This document shows, one piece after another, positions 7,824 through 17,694 of a stretch of DNA of 64,000 bases. The stretch covers positions 44,673 through 108,672 of the forward strand of contig NZ_JBEZFP010000013.1 in the NCBI RefSeq assembly GCF_040649515.1. Direction: 5' to 3'. The position numbers and the translations under genes are program-made. The notes under the pieces were generated by a model. It did not search any database. It was not told the DNA's origin and saw only the letters and a program-made list of their open reading frames with translations. Positions within the stretch are counted from its first letter, which is position 1. Each line of letters starts with the position of its first letter. The stretch comes from Yinghuangia elevatio. GTDB taxonomy: Bacteria; Actinomycetota; Actinomycetes; Streptomycetales; Streptomycetaceae.

Positions 7824-8350
7824 GGAACGATCACCCTGAACGTCGCGTAGTGGTCGGACGTGTAATACCGCTCCCCGGACGCTCCCGCGATGATGCGACG
7901 TGCGCCCCTGTCGTCGGAGCCGGGTGTGTCCACGGTGTACTCCCGGTAGTACCCGTTCTTCTGCTTCGGCAGGCGCCCTTCGCGGTTGCCGAACACCGTG
8001 CCGTCCTTGCCATACGGAAACGGCCCGCCCGCGTCGATCAGCCGCAGCGTCTCGCGCGCCTCGGCCGGGAGTTGCCCGACCCGGACCACGGACATGCCGG
8101 GCGGCACACTCGGGGTAGCTGTTGCGGTCGCCCGCGTGGTCGCGGTGGCCGTGGTGCCGACCGTGCCGGTGGTCCCCGACGACGCCGCGGAGGCCCCCGC
8201 GGTCGCGGTCCGGGTCGCCGCCCGGTCCGGGGATCCGCCGTCGTCGTCGCCGTCACCGCGGGTGAGAAGGAACGCTACGAGGACCGCGACGACGAGGGCG
8301 ACGAGCACGCCGCCGACGACCAGCCGGTTCTTGCTCGGCATTTCGGACAT
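7820..8350 (-). CDS. Membrane-anchored guanyl-specific ribonuclease (RNase Sa-like)
   Basis: Extracytoplasmic RNase N1/T1-family enzyme related to Streptomyces RNase Sa. After a short N-terminus a transmembrane or signal segment (LVVGGVLVALVVAVLVAFLL) leads into a Thr/Ala-rich linker and then a ~95-residue catalytic domain. The family blocks are all there: GPFPYGKDGTVFGNREGRLP, GYYREYTVDTPG (catalytic Glu), RGARRII (catalytic Arg) and YYTSDHYATF (catalytic His). The domain has no cysteine, whereas RNase Sa itself uses one disulfide. ATG 8350 (MSEMPSK) is preferred over an upstream start at 8389. The absence of a clear AxA site suggests a tethered rather than freely secreted enzyme, though cleavage is possible. 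It overlaps the barstar gene by four bases. Confidence 0.9.
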   Translation of the reverse strand: MSEMPSKNRLVVGGVLVALVVAVLVAFLLTRGDGDDDGGSPDRAATRTATAGASAASSGTTGTVGTTATATTRATATATPSVPPGMSVVRVGQLPAEARETLRLIDAGGPFPYGKDGTVFGNREGRLPKQKNGYYREYTVDTPGSDDRGARRIIAGASGERYYTSDHYATFRVIVP

Positions 8351-8486
8351 ATCGGGATGGTGGCATGTCCGCCCCCGATGACCCGGCAATCACGGCCGAC
8401 GGCCCGCGCGAGCGCCCGGGCGACGACCCGTCAGGCGACGGCCCCGCACGGCGGCCCGGGGCGACACCCGCGGGCGCGCGCCCCCG

Positions 8487-9158
8487 CTACGCCTTCAGGC
8501 GCCGTACGAACTCCGCGGTCGCCGCCGCCGGATCGTCCGCCTCGGTGATGGCCCGCACGACCACGACACGAGTCGCCCCCGCCTCGACCACCTCGTCGAG
8601 GTTCCCCAGGTCGATGCCGCCGATCGCGAACCACGGCCGCTCGGTGCGGCGCGCCGCCGTGTACCGGACGAGGTCCAGGCCGGGCGCGTGGCGGCCCGGC
8701 TTGGTCGGAGTAGGCCACACCGGGCCCGTGCAGAAGTAGTCGACCCCCGGCTCGGCGATCGCCGCGTCGACCTCCGCCTCGGCGTGCGTCGAGCGCCCGA
8801 TGACGACGTCGTCGCCGATGATGCGGCGGGCGTACGGCACGGGCAGGTCGTCCTGGCCCAGATGCAGCACCTCCGACCCCACCGCGTGGGCGACGTCCGC
8901 GCGGTCGTTGACCGCGAGCAGCCGCCCGTGCCGCCGGGCCGCGTCCGCGAAGACCGCCAGGTGCTCCAACTCCTGCCGGGCTTCGAGGCCCTTCTGCCGC
9001 AGCTGCACGATGTCGACGCCGGCGGCCAGCACCGCGTCCAGGAACTCCGGCAGGTCGCCCTGCGCCTCGCGTGCGTCGGTGCAGAGGTAGACGCGGGCGT
9101 CCGCCAGCCTGGCGCGAGCGGTGTCCGACCCGCCGGGCTCCCGCCCTATGCCGGTCAT
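8487..9158 (-). CDS. thiE: Thiamine-phosphate synthase
   Basis: Joins HMP-pyrophosphate and the thiazole phosphate carboxylate to give thiamine monophosphate. Motifs along the TIM barrel: DIVQLRQKGLE, LAVNDRADVAHAVGSEVLHLGQDDLP (pyrophosphate binding), VIGRSTHA, DYFCTGPVWPTPTKPG, WFAIGGIDLGN. 223 residues, normal. The start ATG 9158 overlaps the stop of the upstream Rv2175c-like gene by four bases, so the two are co-translated. The downstream thiOSG genes lie on the opposite strand behind a TPP riboswitch; none was seen ahead of thiE, which is read through from the regulator gene. Confidence 0.96.
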   Translation of the reverse strand: MTGIGREPGGSDTARARLADARVYLCTDAREAQGDLPEFLDAVLAAGVDIVQLRQKGLEARQELEHLAVFADAARRHGRLLAVNDRADVAHAVGSEVLHLGQDDLPVPYARRIIGDDVVIGRSTHAEAEVDAAIAEPGVDYFCTGPVWPTPTKPGRHAPGLDLVRYTAARRTERPWFAIGGIDLGNLDEVVEAGATRVVVVRAITEADDPAAATAEFVRRLKA

Positions 9159-9520
9159 ACGGCGAGTGCCTGGGCCCGGCGGCGGACCTCGGTCTTGCGG
9201 TTGCCGCGCAGCGCCTCGACGGGGGTGCCGGGCAGCGACTCGTCGTCGGTGAAGAGCCACTCCAGCATCTCGTCGTCCGAGAAGCCCGCGTCGGTCAGCA
9301 CCGTGATGGTCCCGGCCAGGCCCTTGACGGTGGCGTTGTCCTGGATGAATGCGGCAGGCACCTGGAGGCTGCGGTTGTCCCCGCGCCGGACCGCCAGGAA
9401 CTGGCGCTCCTTGAGCAGTTGGCGGACCCGGGTCACCTCGACGCCGAACATGTCGGCGATCTCGGGGAGGGTCAGCCATTCGCCGACAAGCTTTTCGATG
9501 GTGGTCTCGGTCTCGCTCAC
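9155..9520 (-). CDS. Rv2175c-family winged-helix DNA-binding protein
   Basis: Small (121 residues) DNA-binding protein of the Rv2175c type. The N-terminal MerR-like helix-turn-helix reads WLTLPEIADMFGVEVTRVRQ. It is followed by the conserved RRGDNRSLQVPAAFIQD and a C-terminal helical part LTDAGFSDDEMLEWLFTDDESLPGTPV. In mycobacteria the orthologue is a phosphorylation substrate of the neighbouring kinase PknL, at a Thr near the N-terminus. Here several Thr residues lie at positions 4-7 (SETETT). A PknL-type kinase lies ~4 kb downstream, separated by thiamine genes. It is coupled to thiE by a four-base overlap. Confidence 0.93.
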   Translation of the reverse strand: MSETETTIEKLVGEWLTLPEIADMFGVEVTRVRQLLKERQFLAVRRGDNRSLQVPAAFIQDNATVKGLAGTITVLTDAGFSDDEMLEWLFTDDESLPGTPVEALRGNRKTEVRRRAQALAV

Positions 9521-9536
9521 GCGACCAGGATAGGAG

Positions 9537-9566
9537 AACGGGCCGACCTCGACGGGTCGGCCCGTT
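9537..9566. terminator. Intrinsic hairpin between flavoprotein and Rv2175c-like genes
   Basis: A perfect 12-bp inverted repeat (AACGGGCCGACC and GGTCGGCCCGTT) with a six-base loop, sited just after the flavoprotein stop on the minus strand and before the regulator gene. No U-run follows, as is common in Streptomyces. Confidence 0.7.
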
Positions 9567-9601
9567 CGGTCCGGGCGCGTCGGCGGGCCGCCGCCCTGCT
9601 G

Positions 9602-10804
9602 CTAGCGCGTGGCGTCCTTGAGGGCGACGCCGATGTCCGCGAACTTCGCCTTGTCCACCGCGGCTCCGGTCTGTACGAGCTTGCGGCCCTGGGCCAGGTC
9701 GCGCGGCCGGGCCACGCTCAGCAGCGCCACGAGCGCGTCGCCCGCGAACCAGCCCGCGGTCCACTTGCCGTCCTCGCCGGGCCCGCGCACCACCAGCTCG
9801 TCGCCGGCGGTGTGGTGGCCGACGTACTGCACCATGCGCCCGAACTGGTCGGACCAGAAGTACGGCACCGGGTCGTACGCGGCGTCGCCGCCCATCAGGT
9901 TCGCCGCCACCGTGCGCGGTGCCTGGAGGGCGTTGTCCCAGTGCTCGACGTGCATGCGCGTGCCGTAGCGCGGCGACTGGAACACCGTGCAGTCGCCCAC
10001 CGCGTACACGCCCGTCGCCGAGGTGCGCAGGTGGTCGTCGACCACGACCGCGCCGCGCTCGTCGAGGTCCACCCCGGAGTCCGCGAGCCAGCCGGTCTCC
10101 GGGGTCACGCCGATGCCGACCACGATCACGTCGGCGGGCAGGCGCGTGCCGTCGGTCAGGTGCACCGCCCCCGGTTCGAGCCGGTCCACGCGCGCGTTGA
10201 GGAGCAGTTGCACGCCCGTTTCGCCGTACCACGGCACGAAGCGCGCGCCGATCTCGTCGGGGAACGCGCCCGCGAGCGGTACGTGCAGCGCCTCGACCAC
10301 CGTGGTGCGGCAGCCGAGCGCGGCCGCGGCGGTGGCGACCTCGGCGCCGATCCAGCCCGCGCCGACGATCACCACGTGTGTGTCGGGCACGAGGGCGGCG
10401 CGCAGCGAGCGGGCGTCGTCGATGGTGCGCAGCACGTGTACGCCGGGCACTTCGTCGGCACCGGGCAGGTTGACGACGCGCGATCCGGTCGCGATCACGA
10501 GCCGGTCGAACCCGATCGTCCCGGCGTCGGTGTCGACCTCGCCGCCCTCGGCCCCGTCGTGCAGGCGCAGTGCGGTGGCCGTGCGGCCGAGCAGGAGTTC
10601 GACGCCGAGAGCGTCCCAGTCGGCGTCGAACGAGGTGTCGTCGGTCTTCCCGACGAGCACTTCCTTGGACAGCGGCGGCCGGTCGTACGGTTTGTGCTCC
10701 TCGGCGCCGAGCAGGGTGATCCGGCCGGTGTACCCCTGGTCGCGCAGCCCCACGACAGTCTGCAGGCCGGCCATGCCGGCACCCACGACAAGCACGTTCT
10801 CCAT
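9602..10804 (-). CDS. Ferredoxin/rubredoxin reductase-like FAD protein
   Basis: NAD(P)H-dependent flavoprotein of the BphA4/putidaredoxin reductase family, which passes electrons to a small iron-sulfur protein. FAD motif VLVVGAGMAGLQTV at the N-terminus, RPPLSKEVL, ATGSR, the NAD(P)-binding motif VVIVGAGWIGAEVA near residue 150, TSATGVYAVGDCT, then the reductase C-terminal domain (YFWSDQFGRMVQYVG). 400 residues from ATG 10804, which follows AAGG eight bases upstream. No ferredoxin or P450 gene is adjacent, so the partner is unknown. It is divergent from the thiOSG operon across 269 bases, but nothing ties it to thiamine chemistry. Confidence 0.9.
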   Translation of the reverse strand: MENVLVVGAGMAGLQTVVGLRDQGYTGRITLLGAEEHKPYDRPPLSKEVLVGKTDDTSFDADWDALGVELLLGRTATALRLHDGAEGGEVDTDAGTIGFDRLVIATGSRVVNLPGADEVPGVHVLRTIDDARSLRAALVPDTHVVIVGAGWIGAEVATAAAALGCRTTVVEALHVPLAGAFPDEIGARFVPWYGETGVQLLLNARVDRLEPGAVHLTDGTRLPADVIVVGIGVTPETGWLADSGVDLDERGAVVVDDHLRTSATGVYAVGDCTVFQSPRYGTRMHVEHWDNALQAPRTVAANLMGGDAAYDPVPYFWSDQFGRMVQYVGHHTAGDELVVRGPGEDGKWTAGWFAGDALVALLSVARPRDLAQGRKLVQTGAAVDKAKFADIGVALKDATR

Positions 10805-10959
10805 GGCCGGAACCTTAGGGGGCGACACGTGTCGTGCCATCGGCCAAGAGTTTGATTGAGGCAAGGATCACGCGGAAGAGGGTTCGGCTCCCCCGCACCG
10901 CGCCCGGGCCCCGCCCCCGGCACCGGGGATCGCGCCGGGGTTCCCGCGGCGGCCGGAGG

Positions 10960-10965
10960 TAGGGT
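10960..10965 (+). promoter_or_regulatory. Candidate -10 element for thiOSG
   Basis: TAGGGT, a common streptomycete -10 form, ends seven bases before the first paired base of the TPP riboswitch, so the transcript would begin at the aptamer. The -35 region is weak. Confidence 0.45.
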
Positions 10966-10972
10966 TGACATC

Positions 10973-11062
10973 TCACGGGAGCCCGGTGGGACCGGGCTGA
11001 GAGGGGAGCTGTCAGCTCCCGACCGTCCGAACCTGATCCGGGTCATGCCGGCGTAAGGGAGT
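10973..11062 (+). promoter_or_regulatory. TPP riboswitch (THI element)
   Basis: The THI-box consensus is easy to read: ACGGGAGCCCGG, the CTGAGA motif in GGGCTGAGAGG, an optional extra stem formed by GGAGCTGTCAGCTCC, then GAACCTGATCCGGGTCATGC and GCGTAAGGGAG. It lies immediately upstream of thiO. The closing 3' strand merges with the SD-like AAGGGAG (11055-11061), so control is probably at translation initiation: TPP binding would hide the ribosome site. No terminator hairpin lies between aptamer and ATG. Confidence 0.97.
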
Positions 11063-11073
11063 GTTCAGCAACC

Positions 11074-12330
11074 ATGGCTTTCCCAGGCCCCTCGGCCGAC
11101 GCCGTCGTCATAGGCGGCGGTGTCATCGGCCTCTCCATCGCGTGGCGCGCGGCGCTGCGCGGCCTCTCCGTCACGGTCCTCGACCCCGCCCCCGGGCGCG
11201 GTGCGTCGCACGCCGCCGCCGGGATGCTCACGCCGGTCTCCGAGCTCCAGTACGGCGAGGAGTCCCTGCTCCGCCTCAACATGGCCTCCGCCGACCGCTA
11301 CCCGGCGTTCGCCGCGGAACTGGCCGACGCCTCGGGCCTGCCGTCCGGGTACCGGGCGTGCGGCACCCTCGCGGTCGCGCTGGACGCCGACGACCGCGCG
11401 GTCCTGAAGGACCTGCACGCGTACCAGGAGCGCCTGGGCCTCGCGTCGACCTGGCTGACCAGCCGCGAGTGCCGCCGCCTCGAACCGATGTTGTCCCCGG
11501 CCGTCTCGGGCGGCCTGCACGTCGAGGCCGACCACCAGGTCGACAACCGGCGGCTGGTCGCCGCACTGCTCGCGGCCTGCGAGCGCGCCGGCGTCACGCT
11601 GGTCCGGGCGCGGGCCGCGGCGCTGCTCACCGACGCCGACCGGGCGACCGGCGTACGCCTGGACGACGGCACCGAACTCGCCGCCGGGCAGGTCGTGCTC
11701 GCCGCCGGGTGCTGGTCGAACGCGGTCGAGGGGCTGCCGCCCGGCACGCTGCCGCCGGTGCGCCCGGTGAAGGGCGAGATCCTGCGGCTGCGGGTTCCGG
11801 AAGTCTTCGCTCCGTTCCTGTCACGCAACGTCCGCGGCGTCGTCAAGGGCGGCAGCATGTACCTGGTGCCGCGCGAGGACGGCGAACTGGTGGTCGGCGC
11901 CACCGAACACGAACTGGGCTACGACACCGAGGTGACCGCGGGCGGCGTGTACGAACTGCTGCGCGACGCGCACGAACTCGTCCCCGGCATCACCGAACTC
12001 CCGCTCGTCGAGACCCATGCGGGCCTGCGCCCGGGGACCCCCGACAACGCCCCCGTCATCGGCGCCGCCGAACTGCCCGGCCTGGTCCTGGCAACGGGCC
12101 ACTACCGCCACGGCGTGCTGCTGACCCCGGTCACCGCGGACGCGGTCGCCGAACTGCTGGCCGAGGGAACCGTCCCCGAGGTCGTACGCCCCTGGGGCCC
12201 GGGCCGCTTCACGGCGGCGCCGCGGGACGCCGCGACCCGGCCGGGCACACCGAGCGGTCCGGGCGACACGCACCAGGACCGGAGCCAGGGACCGGACCAG
12301 GAGCCGCACAAGGAGGTGTCGTACGCATGA
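11074..12330 (+). CDS. thiO: Glycine oxidase ThiO
   Basis: FAD-dependent glycine oxidase that supplies dehydroglycine for thiazole synthesis in aerobic bacteria. N-terminal FAD motif AVVIGGGVIGLSIAWRAALRG; the GASHAAAGMLTP motif that follows is typical of ThiO/DAAO proteins; the C-terminal GHYRHGVLLTPVTAD is strongly conserved. 418 residues, with a C-terminal ~45-residue unconserved extension (TRPGTPSGPGDTHQ and onward) beyond the usual ~370. ATG 11074 follows the riboswitch; its SD spacing (12) is long, which may aid repression. It overlaps thiS by four bases, and thiO-thiS-thiG form one operon. Confidence 0.96.
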   Translation: MAFPGPSADAVVIGGGVIGLSIAWRAALRGLSVTVLDPAPGRGASHAAAGMLTPVSELQYGEESLLRLNMASADRYPAFAAELADASGLPSGYRACGTLAVALDADDRAVLKDLHAYQERLGLASTWLTSRECRRLEPMLSPAVSGGLHVEADHQVDNRRLVAALLAACERAGVTLVRARAAALLTDADRATGVRLDDGTELAAGQVVLAAGCWSNAVEGLPPGTLPPVRPVKGEILRLRVPEVFAPFLSRNVRGVVKGGSMYLVPREDGELVVGATEHELGYDTEVTAGGVYELLRDAHELVPGITELPLVETHAGLRPGTPDNAPVIGAAELPGLVLATGHYRHGVLLTPVTADAVAELLAEGTVPEVVRPWGPGRFTAAPRDAATRPGTPSGPGDTHQDRSQGPDQEPHKEVSYA

Positions 12331-12545
12331 CCGTCCAGCCGACCGAACCGGTCTCCGTGAACGGCGAGCCGCGCACGCTCGCCCCCGGAACGACGGTGGC
12401 CGCCCTCGTCGCGACCATGACGACCGCGGCCAAGGGCGTCGCGGTCGCGGTGAACGAGGACGTCGTGCCGCGCAGCGCGTGGCCCGTGACCGTGCTCGGC
12501 GCGGGCGACCGCGTCGAGGTGCTGACCGCAGTCCAGGGAGGATGA
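12327..12545 (+). CDS. thiS: Sulfur carrier protein ThiS
   Basis: Ubiquitin-like carrier (72 residues) whose C-terminal Gly-Gly is adenylated and thiocarboxylated to deliver sulfur to ThiG. The reading ends in VQGG, the required diglycine. VSVNGEPRTLAPGTTVAALV and VAVAVNEDVVPRSAW are standard ThiS blocks. A near-perfect SD AGGAGGTG lies eight bases before ATG 12327, inside the end of thiO, with which it overlaps by four bases. No thiF adenylyltransferase is in the window, so activation must come from a ThiF/MoeB elsewhere. Confidence 0.96.
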   Translation: MTVQPTEPVSVNGEPRTLAPGTTVAALVATMTTAAKGVAVAVNEDVVPRSAWPVTVLGAGDRVEVLTAVQGG

Positions 12546-12549
12546 CGAC

Positions 12550-13350
<801 letters not shown>

Positions 13351-13496
13351 GGTCTTCCGGGCGATTGTCACGGAACCCCTGGAGAACCACGCGTAGCTTT
13401 CCCACCAGCGGGAACCAGGGGAGAAGGTATATGACTGACAGGTCATCAGTTGCCGGAACCGACCGATGGTGTGACCCGTCCCTGACAGGGTGACCG

Positions 13497-13502
13497 TAAA
13501 AT
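13497..13502 (+). promoter_or_regulatory. Candidate -10 element for a leaderless kinase mRNA
   Basis: TAAAAT ends seven bases before the GTG that starts the kinase. No SD is found between them, so the transcript may start at or next to the start codon. The -35 is not obvious. Confidence 0.45.
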
Positions 13503-13509
13503 CCCAACC

Positions 13510-15564
<2,055 letters not shown>

Positions 15565-15590
15565 CCGGGGCTCCGGACGACGGGGGCCGG

Positions 15591-15638
15591 GGCTACCGGA
15601 GGTCCCGGCTACCGGAGGTCCGGGCTACTGGAGGTCCG
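15591..15638. repeat. Three 16-bp tandem repeats over a stop codon
   Basis: Units GGCTACCGGAGGTCCC, GGCTACCGGAGGTCCG and GGCTACTGGAGGTCCG lie head to tail (15591, 15607, 15623). The third unit carries the TAG stop of the sulfite-oxidase-like gene on the minus strand; the other two lie beyond it in the convergent gap. Confidence 0.85.
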
Positions 15639-16320
15639 GGCCCTCCCCCTCGCGCTCCTGATACGAGTAGCGCTGCTCCTGCCAGGGGTCGCCGATGTTG
15701 TGGTAGCCGCGCTCCTCCCAGAACCCGCGCTTGTCGGCGACCATGTACTCGATGCCGCGGACCCACTTGGGGCCCTTCCAGGCGTACAGGTGCGGCACGA
15801 TCAGCCGGACCGGGAACCCGTGTTCCGCGGTGAGCGGCTCGCCGTCGTGGTGGGCCGCGAAGAGCGTGCGCTCGGTGGCGAAGTCCAGGATCCGCAGGTT
15901 GGAGCTGAAGCCGTACTCGGCCCACACCATCACGTGGGTGACTTCGGGGGCCGGCGGCGCTATCGCGAGGATGGTCTCGGCCGACACGCCGCCCCACTCG
16001 TTGTTCAGCATGCTGAACTTCGTGACGCAGTGGAAGTCGGCGACGACCGTGGTCCGCGGCAGCGCCGAGAACTCCTCGTGGTTCCACGCGTGCTTGTCGC
16101 CCGACGCGGTGGCGCCGAAGACCCGGAAGTCCCAGGTGTCGGGCTTGAAGCGCGGCACCGGACCGTAGTGCAGGACCGGCCAACCGCGCTGCAGACGCTG
16201 CCCCGGGGGCAGTCGGGGGTCGGGACCACCGGTGGCCGCCGCACCGGCAGACCCACCCGCCGTGGCGGCCCTGCCGCCCGCCGGATCGCTGCCCCCCTGC
16301 CCCGCTCCGGTATGACCCAT
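15625..16320 (-). CDS. Sulfite oxidase-like molybdopterin oxidoreductase
   Basis: Molybdenum-cofactor enzyme of the SUOX/MsrP (YedY) fold. The Mo-ligand cysteine is in DFHCVTKFSML, followed by NEWGGVSAETI and HVMVWAEYGFSSNLRI. The C-terminal substrate or cofactor region is HGFPVRLIVPHLYAWKGPKWVRGIEYM. 231 residues from ATG 16320, which follows AGAGGAC. An in-frame start at 16425 would add a tail with no homology features. No Tat signal is present, so it is a cytosolic version, unlike exported MsrP. No heme or membrane subunit is adjacent. Substrate unknown; sulfite, S-oxides or N-oxides are all possible. Confidence 0.9.
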   Translation of the reverse strand: MGHTGAGQGGSDPAGGRAATAGGSAGAAATGGPDPRLPPGQRLQRGWPVLHYGPVPRFKPDTWDFRVFGATASGDKHAWNHEEFSALPRTTVVADFHCVTKFSMLNNEWGGVSAETILAIAPPAPEVTHVMVWAEYGFSSNLRILDFATERTLFAAHHDGEPLTAEHGFPVRLIVPHLYAWKGPKWVRGIEYMVADKRGFWEERGYHNIGDPWQEQRYSYQEREGEGPDLQ

Positions 16321-16438
16321 GTCCTCTATGGTCCCAGACCCCCGGGGCAGGTCACGACCGCCCCCGGCGCCGCCCGAGGCCTCCGAATACCTCGTCGGGT
16401 ATACGGCATTTACGGCAAATCCCAATTAATAACCCTTG

Positions 16439-16457
16439 CTAGGCAAGGCTTCCCTTC
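16439..16457 (+). promoter_or_regulatory. Weak DmdR/IdeR-type iron box before bfr
   Basis: CTAGGCAAGGCTTCCCTTC matches 12 of 19 positions of the TTAGGTTAGGCTAACCTAA iron box, including the core TAGG, AGGCT and CCT blocks. It lies ~107 bases before the bacterioferritin ATG. Confidence 0.4.
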
Positions 16458-16563
16458 GTGGAACTTAAGGCGCATGAGGTGACAGCATTCACATAACCGT
16501 GATCACGTACGTCCCTGGTACCTCACGGATCCCGCCGCCCACCGAGTCGGAAGGTGCATCGCG

Positions 16564-17043
16564 ATGCACGGCGACCCCCAGATCCTCGAGCTCCTGAACG
16601 AACAGCTGACCGCCGAGCTCACGGCAATCAACCAGTACTTCCTGCACGCCAAGCTGCAGGAGCACTGGGGGTACACGAAGCTCGCACATTGGACTCGCCA
16701 CGAGTCCATCGACGAGATGAAGCACGCGGAGAAGCTGACCGACCGCATTCTCTTCCTGGAGGGCCTGCCCAACTACCAGCGCCTCAACGCGCTGCGCATC
16801 GGGCAGACGCTGGAGGAGATGTTCCGCGCCGACCTCGCCGTCGAGATGGAGGCGATCGAGCGCCTGCGTGGCGGAATCCTGCTCATGCGCGAAAAGGGCG
16901 ACGCGACGTCGGCCAACATCTTCGAGGACATCCTCGCGGACGAGGAAGGGCACGTCGACTACCTGGAGACCCAGCTCGACCTGCTGAAGAAGCTGGGCGA
17001 GCCGCTGTACGTCGCCCAGCTCATCGAGCAGCCGGACAGCTGA
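16564..17043 (+). CDS. bfr: Bacterioferritin
   Basis: Iron-storage protein forming a 24-mer shell with heme between subunits. Heme-ligand Met52 is present in IDEMKHAEKL, together with ferroxidase residues Glu18, Glu51, His54, the later VEMEAIERL helix and DILADEEGHVDYLE (Glu127/His130 region). 159 residues, normal. ATG 16564 follows GAAGGTG eight bases upstream. The ferredoxin Bfd, which reduces stored Fe(III) for release, is encoded ~200 bases downstream, giving a storage/release pair. Weak iron-box-like sequence lies upstream. Confidence 0.98.
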   Translation: MHGDPQILELLNEQLTAELTAINQYFLHAKLQEHWGYTKLAHWTRHESIDEMKHAEKLTDRILFLEGLPNYQRLNALRIGQTLEEMFRADLAVEMEAIERLRGGILLMREKGDATSANIFEDILADEEGHVDYLETQLDLLKKLGEPLYVAQLIEQPDS

Positions 17044-17193
17044 CCCGGGCGCCCCGGATCCGGAGCCGGGCGCGCCACCCGGTACTGCCGGGGCCCGCGG
17101 GGCCCTGGCGGTCGGCACGGGTGTCCGCCCGACTTCTTCGAGGGATGTCTTCCGGCCACGTGACGGAGGCCTCTCTTCACTTCCCACCAGGGG

Positions 17194-17212
17194 TGAGGTT
17201 ACCCTTACCTTA
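17194..17212 (+). promoter_or_regulatory. DmdR/IdeR iron box before bfd
   Basis: TGAGGTTACCCTTACCTTA matches 14 of 19 positions of the palindromic iron box TTAGGTTAGGCTAACCTAA. It ends 28 bases before the bfd GTG, a repressing position. It fits de-repression of Bfd, hence iron release, under iron starvation. Confidence 0.75.
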
Positions 17213-17239
17213 GTGACTTCACCCTTGGGGGGACGTTCC

Positions 17240-17629
17240 GTGTACGTGTGCATCTGCTTTGGCGTGACCGACACACAGGTCACCGCTCAGATAGACGGCG
17301 GCGCGCGCAGCATGCGCGAGATCGCCGCCTCGTGCCGCGCCGGAACCGACTGCGGTCGTTGCGTCAAGACGATCTCCGCGATGATCCCCCGCGACGACAC
17401 CCGCGCATGCGACGGCTGCACGAAGCGCTGCGGCCGGATATGCCGAGCCGACCGCGCCTCCGCCGCCGAGCCGGTCACCGAAACGGCCGCCGTCTGCGGC
17501 GACCTGCTCGACCTGCACGGCGTCGTCGACCCGGCCGACCGCACCGCGGCGCCGCAGCCCTCCCCGGTCACGCTGGTCGCGGTACCCCTCGCCATCGTGC
17601 GGGCGGACGCCGGCTCCCAGGTCGCCTGA
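17240..17629 (+). CDS. bfd: Bacterioferritin-associated ferredoxin with Cys-rich extension
   Basis: [2Fe-2S] ferredoxin that docks on bacterioferritin and feeds electrons to its heme for iron release. The four cluster ligands fall at Cys4, Cys6, Cys38 and Cys41, the same numbers as in E. coli Bfd, if translation starts at GTG 17240. That start has the SD GGGGGGA at normal spacing and gives MYVCIC, the family N-terminus. An upstream GTG at 17213 overlaps the iron-box end and is rejected. Bfd proteins are usually ~65-75 residues; this one has 129, with a second cysteine group (Cys57, 60, 64, 68) and an unconserved Ala/Pro/Thr-rich tail. The tail's role is unknown. Confidence 0.93.
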   Translation: MYVCICFGVTDTQVTAQIDGGARSMREIAASCRAGTDCGRCVKTISAMIPRDDTRACDGCTKRCGRICRADRASAAEPVTETAAVCGDLLDLHGVVDPADRTAAPQPSPVTLVAVPLAIVRADAGSQVA

Positions 17630-17694
17630 CCGCACCCGCCCGTCAGGTCCCGTCGGCCCTCACCCCGTGCGGCGCCCCGCGCCGCACTCTTGCG

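Noticed and set aside
16491..16512. CRP-like site CGTGATCACG ahead of bfr
   Set aside because: A 10-base palindrome is present near 16499, but it lacks the flanking symmetry and spacing of a CRP site and can occur by chance.
17213..17239. Upstream GTG start for bfd
   Set aside because: It begins right after the iron box without an SD and displaces the ligand numbering; GTG 17240 has a strong SD and the family N-terminus.
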